This document shows positions 43,097 through 50,182 of a DNA stretch of 64,000 nucleotides, piece after piece. This DNA comes from Rathayibacter sp. VKM Ac-2804. Lineage in GTDB: Bacteria > Actinomycetota > Actinomycetes > Actinomycetales > Microbacteriaceae. Under the pieces are notes generated by a model. It searched no databases. It saw only the letters and a list, made by a program, of their open reading frames with translations, and was not told where the DNA came from. A program made the position numbers and the translations under genes. Position 1 is the stretch's first letter. Each line of letters begins with the position of its first letter. The stretch lies in assembly GCF_009866655.1 (NCBI RefSeq), contig NZ_CP047420.1:1488001-1552000 (forward strand), in the 5' to 3' direction.

Positions 43097-44462
43097 GTGG
43101 CTCCTGCTCGGCGTCGGCCTGCTGCTGACGCTCGGCACCGGCGTGTTCGTCGCCAGCGAGTTCGCCCTGGTCAACCTCGACCGCGCCGATCTCGAGGCCC
43201 GACGCGACCGCGGCGAGACCCGCCTCGGCATGACGATCGCCGCGCTCCGCGTCACCTCGACGCACCTCTCCAGCGCGCAGCTCGGCATCACGCTGACGAC
43301 GCTGCTCACCGGCTACACGATGGAGCCGGCGCTCTCGTCGCTGCTGCGGGGCCCGTTCGGCGGACTCGGGATCCCGGACGAGGTGCTGACGCCGATCATG
43401 ACGGTGCTCGCGATCGTCATCGCGACGCTGCTGTCGATGATCCTCGGCGAGCTGGTGCCGAAGAACTTCGCTCTGGCGCTGCCGCGCGCGACGGCGAAGC
43501 TGGTCGTGCCGATCCAGACCGCGTTCACCACCGTCTTCCGCCCGGCCGTCGCGCTGCTCAACGGCAGCGCCAACGCGCTGCTCCGCCTGGCCGGCATCGA
43601 GCCGAAGGAGGAGCTCTCGGGCGCCCGCAGCGCCGAGGAGCTCTCGAGCCTCGTCCGCCACTCCGCGAGTGCCGGGCTGCTCGAGGAGGACACGGCTGAC
43701 CTGCTCGGGCGCACCCTGCGCTTCTCCGCCCTCTCCGCGGGCGACGTGATGACGCCGCGGCTGCGGCTCTCCACGCTCGAGCGCTCCAGCACGGCGCAGG
43801 ACGTCCTCGATCTCGCCCGGACCACCGGGCTCTCGCGCTTCCCGATCACGGACGACGACATCGACGACATCGTCGGCGTCGTGCACGTCAAGCAGGCGGT
43901 CGCCGTGCCGCGCGGCAAGCGCTCCGAGGTGCCCGTCACCGCGCTGCGCTCGGAGCCGCTCCGGGTGCCCGAGACGATGAAGCTCGACGTGCTGCTCACC
44001 GAGCTGCGCGGCCGCGGCTTCCAGCTCGCCGTCGTGGTCGACGAGTACGGCGGCACCGCGGGTGTCGCGACGCTCGAGGACCTCGTCGAGGAGCTCGTCG
44101 GCGAGGTGGCGGACGAGCACGACCGCTCCCGCCCGGACGTCGTCAAGCTGCCCGGATCCACCACCTTCCCGGGCATGCTCCGCCCCGACGAGGTCCGCGA
44201 TCGCGCCGGCGTCGTCATCCCCGAGGAGGGGCCCTACGAGACGGTCGCCGGCTTCGTGATGAGCGAGCTCGGCCGACTGCCCGCCGTCGGCGACGAGGTG
44301 CCCGTCGAGGGCGGCTCGCTGCGCGTCGAGCGGCTCGACGGCCGCCGCATCGACCGGCTCCGCTTCACCCCCGACCCCGACGCGGCGGGCGAGGGCATCC
44401 CCGATCCGCTCGCCGACGTCGGCCGGCCGCACCGAGGACGCCAGGAGGCCGACCATGAGTGA
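43077..44462 (+). CDS. CNNM/CorC-type transporter-associated protein (hemolysin family), first copy
   Basis: A 461-residue protein. An N-terminal DUF21 (CNNM) membrane domain with three to four spans has VFVASEFALVNLDRADLEARR, SAQLGITLTTLLTGYTMEP and ILGELVPKNFALALP. A CBS pair follows (VMTPRLRLSTLERSS; FQLAVVVDEYGGTAGVATLE), then a CorC_HlyC domain ending near 445. Family members affect Mg2+, Co2+ or Na+ extrusion. The start is GTG 43077 or GTG 43086, both masked by a hairpin. It is coupled to the second copy by an overlap. Confidence 0.88.
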   Translation: MVSVGTEWLLLGVGLLLTLGTGVFVASEFALVNLDRADLEARRDRGETRLGMTIAALRVTSTHLSSAQLGITLTTLLTGYTMEPALSSLLRGPFGGLGIPDEVLTPIMTVLAIVIATLLSMILGELVPKNFALALPRATAKLVVPIQTAFTTVFRPAVALLNGSANALLRLAGIEPKEELSGARSAEELSSLVRHSASAGLLEEDTADLLGRTLRFSALSAGDVMTPRLRLSTLERSSTAQDVLDLARTTGLSRFPITDDDIDDIVGVVHVKQAVAVPRGKRSEVPVTALRSEPLRVPETMKLDVLLTELRGRGFQLAVVVDEYGGTAGVATLEDLVEELVGEVADEHDRSRPDVVKLPGSTTFPGMLRPDEVRDRAGVVIPEEGPYETVAGFVMSELGRLPAVGDEVPVEGGSLRVERLDGRRIDRLRFTPDPDAAGEGIPDPLADVGRPHRGRQEADHE

Positions 44463-45498
44463 CTGGGCAGGCATCGCCTGGCTCGTGGTGCTGCTCGCCG
44501 CGAACGCCTTCTTCGTCGGAGCGGAGTTCGCGGTGATCTCCGCGCGCCGCTCCCAGATCGAGCCCCTCGCCGAGGGCGGTCGCCGCAGCGCGATCACCGC
44601 GCTCGCCGCGATGGAGCACGCCACGCTGATGCTGGCGACGACCCAGCTGGGCATCACCGTCTGCTCGCTGCTGATCCTCAACGTCAGCGAGCCGGCGATC
44701 CACCACCTGCTCGAGGTGCCGCTGCACGCGGTCGGCATCCCGGACGAGTTCTCCGGCACGGTCGCGTTCGTGATCACGCTGGTGATCGTGTCGTTCCTGC
44801 ACGTCGTGCTGGGCGAGATGGTGCCGAAGAACATCTCGTTCTCGATGCCCGACCGCGCCGTCCTGCTGCTCGCGCCGCCGCTCGTGGCGATCGCGCGCGT
44901 CATCAGCCCGATCATCGTCGCGCTCAACGCGATCTCGAACGCGGTGCTCCGGCTCTTCCGGGTCGAGCCGAAGGACGAGGCGAACAGCACCTTCACACTC
45001 GAGGAGGTGCAGACGATCGTCGACCAGTCGACCCGCGAGGGCACGCTGCGCAGCAACGGCACCCTCCTCGCCGCGTTCGAGTTCACCGAGAAGAAGGTGC
45101 ACGACGTGGCGCTGCCGCTCGACGGCATCGTCAGCCTCCCCGCCGGGGCGTCGCCCGCCGACGTCGAGCGGGCCGTCGCCAAGCACGGCTTCTCGCGCTA
45201 CGTCGTGCTCGGCGAGGACGGGCAGCCCGAGGGGTACATCCACCTCAAGGACGTGCTCGACCTCGACGGCGACACCGAGGGGCCGAAGTTCCGCCTGCCG
45301 ATCCCGGCGAAGCGCATCCGCCAGCTCGCCTCGATCTTCGAGGCGACCGACCTCGAGGACGCCCTCGCGATCATGCGCCGCACCGGCGCCCACCTGGCCC
45401 GCGCCTTCGACGAGCAGGGCCGGGCGACCGGCGTCCTCTTCCTCGAGGACATCATCGAGGAGCTCGTCGGCGAAGTCGACGACGCCACCCGCCGCTGA
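44455..45498 (+). CDS. CNNM/CorC-type transporter-associated protein (hemolysin family), second copy
   Basis: A 347-residue protein with a DUF21 membrane domain (FFVGAEFAVISARRSQIEPL; TTQLGITVCSLLILNVSEPA; VLGEMVPKNISFSMPDRAV) and a CBS pair (VHDVALPLDGIVSLPAGAS; ARAFDEQGRATGVLFLEDII). It lacks the C-terminal CorC_HlyC domain of the first copy and is 114 residues shorter. The ATG overlaps the first gene by eight bases. The unequal pair suggests a hetero-oligomer. Confidence 0.88.
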   Translation: MSDWAGIAWLVVLLAANAFFVGAEFAVISARRSQIEPLAEGGRRSAITALAAMEHATLMLATTQLGITVCSLLILNVSEPAIHHLLEVPLHAVGIPDEFSGTVAFVITLVIVSFLHVVLGEMVPKNISFSMPDRAVLLLAPPLVAIARVISPIIVALNAISNAVLRLFRVEPKDEANSTFTLEEVQTIVDQSTREGTLRSNGTLLAAFEFTEKKVHDVALPLDGIVSLPAGASPADVERAVAKHGFSRYVVLGEDGQPEGYIHLKDVLDLDGDTEGPKFRLPIPAKRIRQLASIFEATDLEDALAIMRRTGAHLARAFDEQGRATGVLFLEDIIEELVGEVDDATRR

Positions 45499-45604
45499 GG
45501 CGCGGGCCGGGGAGGCGGCGCTCGCGGCGTTGTCGTCGGTCGCGATACCGCCGGTATCGCTCCCTCCTCCGCCTTGCGATCACCACCTCCCCGGCCCGCG
45601 CCTC
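45497..45604. repeat. 108-base composite hairpin after the second CNNM gene
   Basis: A 19-base arm (45497-45515) is the perfect complement of 45586-45604. Inside it, GCGATACC (45542-45549) pairs with GGTATCGC (45553-45560). The outer arm overlaps the stop codon. It could end transcription; its size suggests a repeat element. Confidence 0.7.
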
Positions 45605-45616
45605 CACTTCTGACGA

Positions 45617-45629
45617 GGGGGGGGGGGGG
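45617..45629 (+). repeat. Homopolymer run of 13 G
   Basis: Thirteen consecutive G bases start at 45617, a likely site of slippage or of sequencing error. Confidence 0.8.
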
Positions 45630-45778
45630 CAGCGGCTTCGCCGGCTGTGGAGGGGGGCAGCGGCTTCGCCGACTGAGGGGGCAGCGGCTTCGCCGACTGA
45701 GGTAAGCAGCGGCTTCGCCGACTGAGGTGGGCAGCGGCTTCGCAGACTGGGCTTCACGGCGGCAGCTTCGCCGGCTGC
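45629..45778 (+). repeat. Tandem repeat of 24-28 base units
   Basis: The unit GCAGCGGCTTCGCCGACTGA begins at 45629, 45657, 45681, 45706 and 45731, with spacer variants (GGGG, GGTAA, GGTGG); a degenerate sixth copy lies at 45759-45778. Confidence 0.8.
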
Positions 45779-45800
45779 GGGGGCAGCAGCGGCGGCCCTT

Positions 45801-45841
45801 CATGCTGGTCGAGTAGTCCCGCAGGGGCGTATCGAGACCCA
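45801..45841 (-). repeat. Interspersed repeat element, reverse copy
   Basis: CATGCTGGTCGAGTAG ... GGGGCGTATCGAGACCCA, matching other copies at 53.2 and 58.0 kb in reverse orientation. Confidence 0.75.
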
Positions 45842-45888
45842 CGGTCTCCAGCTGGGGCGGGTCTGCAGACTCGGGTGCTGACGGTGGT

Positions 45889-45930
45889 GGATCTCGATAC
45901 GCCCTCTGCAGGGGCTACTCGATCACCATG
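45889..45930 (+). repeat. Interspersed repeat element, forward copy
   Basis: GGATCTCGATACGCCC ... GGGGCTACTCGATCACCATG, forming an inverted pair with the copy at 45801. Confidence 0.75.
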
Positions 45931-45969
45931 CAGCGGATGCAGCGGATGCAGCGGATGCAGCGGATGCAG
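45928..45969 (+). repeat. 9-base tandem repeat (ATGCAGCGG), 4.7 copies
   Basis: Four perfect copies and a six-base remainder start directly at the end of the repeat element. Confidence 0.85.
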
Positions 45970-45976
45970 GGGCCCA

Positions 45977-46013
45977 CATGCTGGTCGAGTGCCCGCAGGG
46001 GGTGTCGAGACCC
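45977..46013 (-). repeat. Interspersed repeat element, reverse copy
   Basis: CATGCTGGTCGAGTGCCC ... GGGTGTCGAGACCC; two bases differ from the more common TATCGAG core. Confidence 0.65.
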
Positions 46014-46053
46014 GCCGTCATCAGGCGCAGGGCTGCCGACGTTCGGCTGGGGG

Positions 46054-46095
46054 CGGATCTCGATACGCCCTCTGCGAGGGCTGCTCGATCAGCAG
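46054..46095 (+). repeat. Interspersed repeat element, forward copy
   Basis: GGATCTCGATACGCCC ... GGGCTGCTCGATCAGCAG, completing a minus-plus-minus-plus series. Confidence 0.7.
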
Positions 46096-46139
46096 AGGTG
46101 GCGGGGTCAGAGCGGCAGAGTGCTGTCGGGGGTGCGATC

Positions 46140-46145
46140 TAGGCT
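46140..46145 (+). promoter_or_regulatory. Putative -10 element (TAGGCT) for leaderless nnrD
   Basis: TAGGCT ends six bases before ATG 46152 with no ribosome binding site between them. Confidence 0.45.
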
Positions 46146-46151
46146 GGCCGG

Positions 46152-47000
46152 ATGACGGATGGGCAGAGGGAGTTCGGACTCGCGGAGGCGGCGCTGGCCG
46201 TGCGGGTGCCGCGCGGCGACGACGACAAGTACAGCCGCGGGGTGCTCGGGATCGCGACAGGATCGGAGCGCTACCCGGGGGCGGCGGTGCTCGGCGTCGA
46301 GGCGGCGGTGCGCACCGGGCTCGGCATGGTGCGCTACGTCGGGCCGGAGCGGCCCTCCGCGCTCGTGCTCGCGCGACGGCCGGAGGTCGTCACCTCGGCG
46401 GGGCGGGTCCAGGCCTGGCTCCTCGGCTCCGGCACGAGCGCGGACGACCGCTCGGGAGACGAGCGCGCCGCCCTGCTCGAGCAGCTGCACTCGGGAGTGC
46501 CCGTCGTGCTCGACGCCGGCGCGCTCGATCTGATCGACGAGGCCCGCGGGCCGGTCGTCGTGACTCCGCACTACCGCGAGCTCGCCGGCCTGCTCTCCCG
46601 CGCCGGAGTGGACGTCGATGCGGCCGCGATCGCGGCCGACGCGAGCGGCTGGGCGCGGCGCGCGGCCGAGCGCTTCGGGGTCTGCGTGCTGCTCAAGGGC
46701 AGCACGACCCACGTGGTCTCCGGGAGCGTCGCCCACGAGGTCAGCGGCTCGACGCCCTGGCTCGCGACGGCGGGCAGCGGAGACGTGCTCGGGGGAGTCC
46801 TCGGCGCGCTGCTGGCCGGCCGGGCCGCGGACGCCGAGACCCGGGGAGCGACGCTGGAGGACGAGGACCTCGCGGCGGTCGCCGCCGCTGCCGCCGTCCT
46901 GCACGCGCAGGCGGGCGCCGCGGCCTCCGGAGGCGGGCCGATCGCGGCCCTCGACATCGCCGAGCAGCTGCCGGGCGTCGTCGCGCGACTGCTGAACTGA
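46152..47000 (+). CDS. nnrD: ADP-dependent NAD(P)H-hydrate dehydratase
   Basis: A 282-residue repair enzyme that converts damaged NAD(P)H hydrates back to NAD(P)H using ADP. It corresponds to the C-terminal YjeF domain, here without the epimerase half. Motifs are KYSRGVLGIATGSERYPGAA, VVVTPHYRELAGLL, VLLKGSTTHVVSG and the catalytic ATAGSGDVLGGVLGALLAG. The start is set by the adjacent TAGGCT box. Confidence 0.92.
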   Translation: MTDGQREFGLAEAALAVRVPRGDDDKYSRGVLGIATGSERYPGAAVLGVEAAVRTGLGMVRYVGPERPSALVLARRPEVVTSAGRVQAWLLGSGTSADDRSGDERAALLEQLHSGVPVVLDAGALDLIDEARGPVVVTPHYRELAGLLSRAGVDVDAAAIAADASGWARRAAERFGVCVLLKGSTTHVVSGSVAHEVSGSTPWLATAGSGDVLGGVLGALLAGRAADAETRGATLEDEDLAAVAAAAAVLHAQAGAAASGGGPIAALDIAEQLPGVVARLLN

Positions 47001-47186
47001 CCCGCCTTCGACCTGACCCGCCTGCCGCACTGAACCGATCGCGCCCCCGCGCCGTTGTCCCAGGAGAGGCGTCCTCCCCGCGATCCGGGCATCGGAGCCG
47101 CACAGTCGCCTCATCGGAACCCCATAGCTCCCGGCCCTAGCGTCGGTGGCGACAGCCGCGTCCGCCCCCCACACAGGAGAACAGAC

Positions 47187-47684
47187 ATGACCGCGAAGAC
47201 CACGACTCCCGTCCGCTACTCCCTCACCCTCCTCGCCGGAGCCGGCACCCTCGCCGCCCTCGCCGCCTGCTCGAGCACCGCCACCGCCGGGACCGAGGAC
47301 GCCGGATCGAGCGCCGCCGCGACCAGCGCGCCCGCCGCGACCTCGAGCGCCGCCGCCTCCGAGTCGACCGGGGCCGCCGCGACCGGCGCCTACGCCGACG
47401 GCACCTACGAGGCCGACGGCTCCTACACCTCGCCCGGCGGCAACGAGTCCGTCGGCGTCGAGCTGACCCTCGAGTCGGGCGTCGTCACCGCCGTCACCGT
47501 GACCCCCGAGTCCGAGAACCCCACCGGCCAGGAGTACCAGAGCCGCTTCGCCAGCGGGATCTCGGGCGAGGTCGTCGGCAAGAGCCTCGACGAGCTCGAC
47601 GTGACCAAGGTCTCCGGCTCCTCGCTCACCTCCGGCGGCTTCAACGACGCCGTCGAGACGATCAAGGCCGATGCCGCGGCCTGA
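47187..47684 (+). CDS. FMN-binding domain lipoprotein
   Basis: A 165-residue lipoprotein: signal peptide with a lipobox ending LAAC (Cys28), a Ser/Ala/Thr-rich linker to about residue 85, then a small FMN-binding domain (DGTYEADGSYTSPGGNESVG; FASGISGEVVGKSLDELDV). The region SGSSLTSGGFNDAV (143-156) resembles the threonine/serine flavinylation site of this family, modified by ApbE. An ApbE gene and a membrane flavin reductase follow directly, so this is a likely extracytoplasmic electron carrier. A purine-rich CAGGAGAACAG precedes the ATG. Confidence 0.88.
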   Translation: MTAKTTTPVRYSLTLLAGAGTLAALAACSSTATAGTEDAGSSAAATSAPAATSSAAASESTGAAATGAYADGTYEADGSYTSPGGNESVGVELTLESGVVTAVTVTPESENPTGQEYQSRFASGISGEVVGKSLDELDVTKVSGSSLTSGGFNDAVETIKADAAA

Positions 47685-48600
47685 CTCGACGCACCCTGAG
47701 GCGGCGGCCCCCGGCACTGTGCCGACCGCCGCGCGGCGCGTCCTCGAGAGCGCCTGGACCTTCGACGCGATCGGCACCACCTGGCAGATCGACACGGACG
47801 CACCGCTCGACGCGGCCGTGCGCGAGCGTGTCGCGGCCCGCATCGAGGCGTACGACCGCACCTGGTCGCGGTTCCGCGGCGACTCCGCCGCGTCCCGGTT
47901 GCGCGGCACCCCCGGCGAGCACGTCTTCCCGGAGGAGTCGGTCGAGCTGTTCGCGCTCTACGACGCGCTCTTCGCGCTGACCGGGGGCGGCGTCACGCCG
48001 TTCGTCGGCGACGCGCTGGAGCAGCTCGGCTACGACCCGGCCTACTCCCTGGTGCCGCGCGGCCCAGTGGCGCCCGCACCGTCCTGGGCCGAGGCCCGCG
48101 GCGGCGGGGGAGCGACGCTCCGCACCGTGGCAGGGGTCGTCCTCGACGTCGGCGCTGCCGGCAAGGGGCAGCTGGTCGACCTCGTCCTCGACGAGCTCGC
48201 GAGCGCAGGCGTCGAGCGCGCTGTCGTGGATGCGAGCGGAGACCTGCGGGCCCGCGGTGCCGGCGCCTACCGCGTCGCGCTCGAGCACCCCTTCGACCCG
48301 ACCCGGGCGATCGGCGTCGCCGAGCCGGGGGAGCGCGCGCTCTGCGCCTCGGCCGGCAACCGCCGGGTCTGGGGCGACGGACTGCACCACGTCCTCGACG
48401 GCCGGACCGGCCGCCCGGTCGACACGGTCGTCGCGACCTGGGTCGTCGCCGACAGCACCCTCGTCGCGGACGGGCTCGCGACCGCGCTCTTCGTCTGCCC
48501 GCCCGAGGTGCTCGCCGAGCGCTTCGACTTCGAGTTCGTCCGTGTGCTCAGCACCGGCCGGCTCCATTACTCGCCCCGCTTCCCCGGAGAGGTCTTCTGA
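47671..48600 (+). CDS. apbE: FAD:protein FMN transferase (ApbE)
   Basis: A 309-residue flavin transferase that attaches FMN to Thr/Ser of target proteins. Motifs are TWSRFRGDSAASRLRG, VVLDVGAAGKGQLVDLVLDE, VVDASGDLRARGAG and DGLHHVLDGRTGRPVDTVVA. No signal peptide is evident. ATG 47671 overlaps the end of the lipoprotein gene by 14 bases, and its stop overlaps the next start (TGATG), so the three genes are coupled. Its obvious substrate is the neighbouring lipoprotein, and possibly the membrane protein encoded next. Confidence 0.92.
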   Translation: MPRPDSTHPEAAAPGTVPTAARRVLESAWTFDAIGTTWQIDTDAPLDAAVRERVAARIEAYDRTWSRFRGDSAASRLRGTPGEHVFPEESVELFALYDALFALTGGGVTPFVGDALEQLGYDPAYSLVPRGPVAPAPSWAEARGGGGATLRTVAGVVLDVGAAGKGQLVDLVLDELASAGVERAVVDASGDLRARGAGAYRVALEHPFDPTRAIGVAEPGERALCASAGNRRVWGDGLHHVLDGRTGRPVDTVVATWVVADSTLVADGLATALFVCPPEVLAERFDFEFVRVLSTGRLHYSPRFPGEVF

Positions 48601-50129
48601 TGATCGGCACCCTCGATCGCGCCCTCGGTCGCATCACCATGTACCGGCTGGTCTGGCTGACGCTCGCCGCGCTCCTCGTCGTCGCGCTCGGCTACTCCGC
48701 CGCCGGGCTGATCTTCTTCACCCCGATCGAGATCGCGGCGACGGCCGTCGTGGCGATCGCCTCGACCACGGGGGCGACCTGGCTGATCGCGCGCCTGGTC
48801 CGCTCGCCCGCGCATCTCGAGTCCTCGCTGGTCACCGGTCTGCTGATCGCGTTCCTGCTCTTCCCGACCGCGGAGCCGCGCGCGCTGCTCGTCGTCGCGC
48901 TGATCGGCGTGATCGCCGCCGCCTCCAAGTACCTGCTGGTCTGGCGCGGGCGCCACCTCTTCAACCCGGCCGCCGTCGCCGTCCTCATCGTCGGCATCGC
49001 GCAGGGCCTGCTGCAGGACACGCCGTTCGCCGGCTCGCTGACCGCCGCGGCCTGGGCCCTGCCCACCGGCGCGCTCTGGCCCTGGGTGCTGCTGGGGGCG
49101 CTCGTCGTCGTCGCGCGGATGCGCCGCTGGGCGATCGTCGTCGTCTTCATCGCGGTCGCCGGCGCGGTCTCCGTGCTGAACTCGGTCATGAACGGCCAGG
49201 AGCCGGCCGCCGCGCTGTCGCTCGTCCTCACCGCGTACCCGTTCGTCTTCGCCGGCGCCTTCATGCTGACCGAGCCGCTCACCCTCGCGCCGCGCCGCTC
49301 GCAGCAGCTGATCGTCGCGGTCGTCGCGGCCCTGCTCACGACGGTCCCGTTCTCGCTCGGCCCGCTGCACGCGAGTCCCGAGCTCGGCCTGGTCGCCGGC
49401 AATGCGATCGCGTTCTTCTTCGGCCAGCGCCGCCGGCTCTCGCTCGAGCTGCGCTCCTCGAGCGTCATCGCGCCGGGCATCACGGAGTACCGCTTCGCCC
49501 CGCGGACCCCGGTGCGCTTCGAGGCCGGCCAGTGGCTCGAGCTCGACGTGCCGCACCGCTCCGACGGCCGGGGGAGCCGGCGCACCTTCTCGATCGCCTC
49601 CGCGCCCGCCGACGGCGAGATCGCCGTGGCCATGCGGCTGCCCGAGAAGGCGAGCAGCTTCAAGCGCGCGCTCGCCGGGCTCGAGCCCGGCGCCGTCGTC
49701 CGCGCGACCAGCGTCGGCGGCGACTTCGTGCTGCCGGCCGATCCGGCGACGCCGCTGCTCCTGGTCGCGGGCGGGATCGGCATCACGCCGTTCGCGAGCC
49801 AGCTGACGGCGATCGCCGCCGGACCGCAGCGGGACGTCGTCGTCGTCTACGCGGCGCCGCGGCTCGAGGACGTGGCCTACCGCGAGCTGCTGCGCGCCTC
49901 CGGAGCCCGCGTCGTGCTGGTCTCGCCCGAGGCGCCGACCCGGCTGCCCGAGGGCTGGACCCACGTGGCCGGCCGGATCACCGCCGAGCGCCTCGCCGAC
50001 GCCGTCCCGGACGCGCCGCGTCGCGTCGGCTTCGTCTCCGGCTCGCCCGCGTTCGTGGATTCCGTCCGCGGCGCCCTGCGCTCGGCCGGTGCGAAGAAGG
50101 TCCGCACCGACGCCTTCGCCGGCTACTGA
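48600..50129 (+). CDS. RnfD/NqrB-like membrane protein fused to an FAD/NAD(P)H reductase domain
   Basis: A 509-residue fusion. Residues 1-270 form about eight or nine membrane spans resembling RnfD/NqrB (SKYLLVWRGRHLFNPAAVAV; FAGAFMLTEPLTLAPRRSQQ). Residues 275-509 are a ferredoxin-reductase module: FAD site RRTFSIASAP, flavin stretch GGDFVLPADP and NAD(P) site LLLVAGGIGITPFASQL. There is no 2Fe-2S domain. I infer that cytoplasmic NAD(P)H electrons cross the membrane to the flavinylated lipoprotein. A TTGAT stretch near residue 60 resembles an FMN attachment motif, without the usual Asp. Confidence 0.85.
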   Translation: MIGTLDRALGRITMYRLVWLTLAALLVVALGYSAAGLIFFTPIEIAATAVVAIASTTGATWLIARLVRSPAHLESSLVTGLLIAFLLFPTAEPRALLVVALIGVIAAASKYLLVWRGRHLFNPAAVAVLIVGIAQGLLQDTPFAGSLTAAAWALPTGALWPWVLLGALVVVARMRRWAIVVVFIAVAGAVSVLNSVMNGQEPAAALSLVLTAYPFVFAGAFMLTEPLTLAPRRSQQLIVAVVAALLTTVPFSLGPLHASPELGLVAGNAIAFFFGQRRRLSLELRSSSVIAPGITEYRFAPRTPVRFEAGQWLELDVPHRSDGRGSRRTFSIASAPADGEIAVAMRLPEKASSFKRALAGLEPGAVVRATSVGGDFVLPADPATPLLLVAGGIGITPFASQLTAIAAGPQRDVVVVYAAPRLEDVAYRELLRASGARVVLVSPEAPTRLPEGWTHVAGRITAERLADAVPDAPRRVGFVSGSPAFVDSVRGALRSAGAKKVRTDAFAGY

Positions 50130-50170
50130 TGCCGCCCGGGGGCGTTCAGGGGCGCGATCGAGAGGCCCTC

Positions 50171-50176
50171 TACACT
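50171..50176 (+). promoter_or_regulatory. Putative -10 element (TACACT) for the GT87-like gene
   Basis: TACACT ends six bases before the GTG at 50183; no ribosome binding site is present. Confidence 0.45.
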
Positions 50177-50182
50177 AACGCG

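Larger units (their letters stand above)
45499..46139. other. Repeat-rich intergenic region (no gene)
   Basis: In about 640 bases I see a long hairpin, a 13-G run, a 24-28 base tandem repeat, a 9-base tandem repeat and four interspersed repeat elements in alternating orientation. No open frame here has protein-like composition. Confidence 0.7.

Noticed and set aside
45629..45778. Possible CRISPR array
   Set aside because: The units are directly adjoining with 4-8 base variable joints, not 30-40 base unique spacers, and no cas gene is present.
45452..45842. Short frames in the repeat region encoding Pro-Leu-Ala repeats such as AKPLPP
   Set aside because: They are translations of the tandem repeat units, with no start signal or plausible composition.
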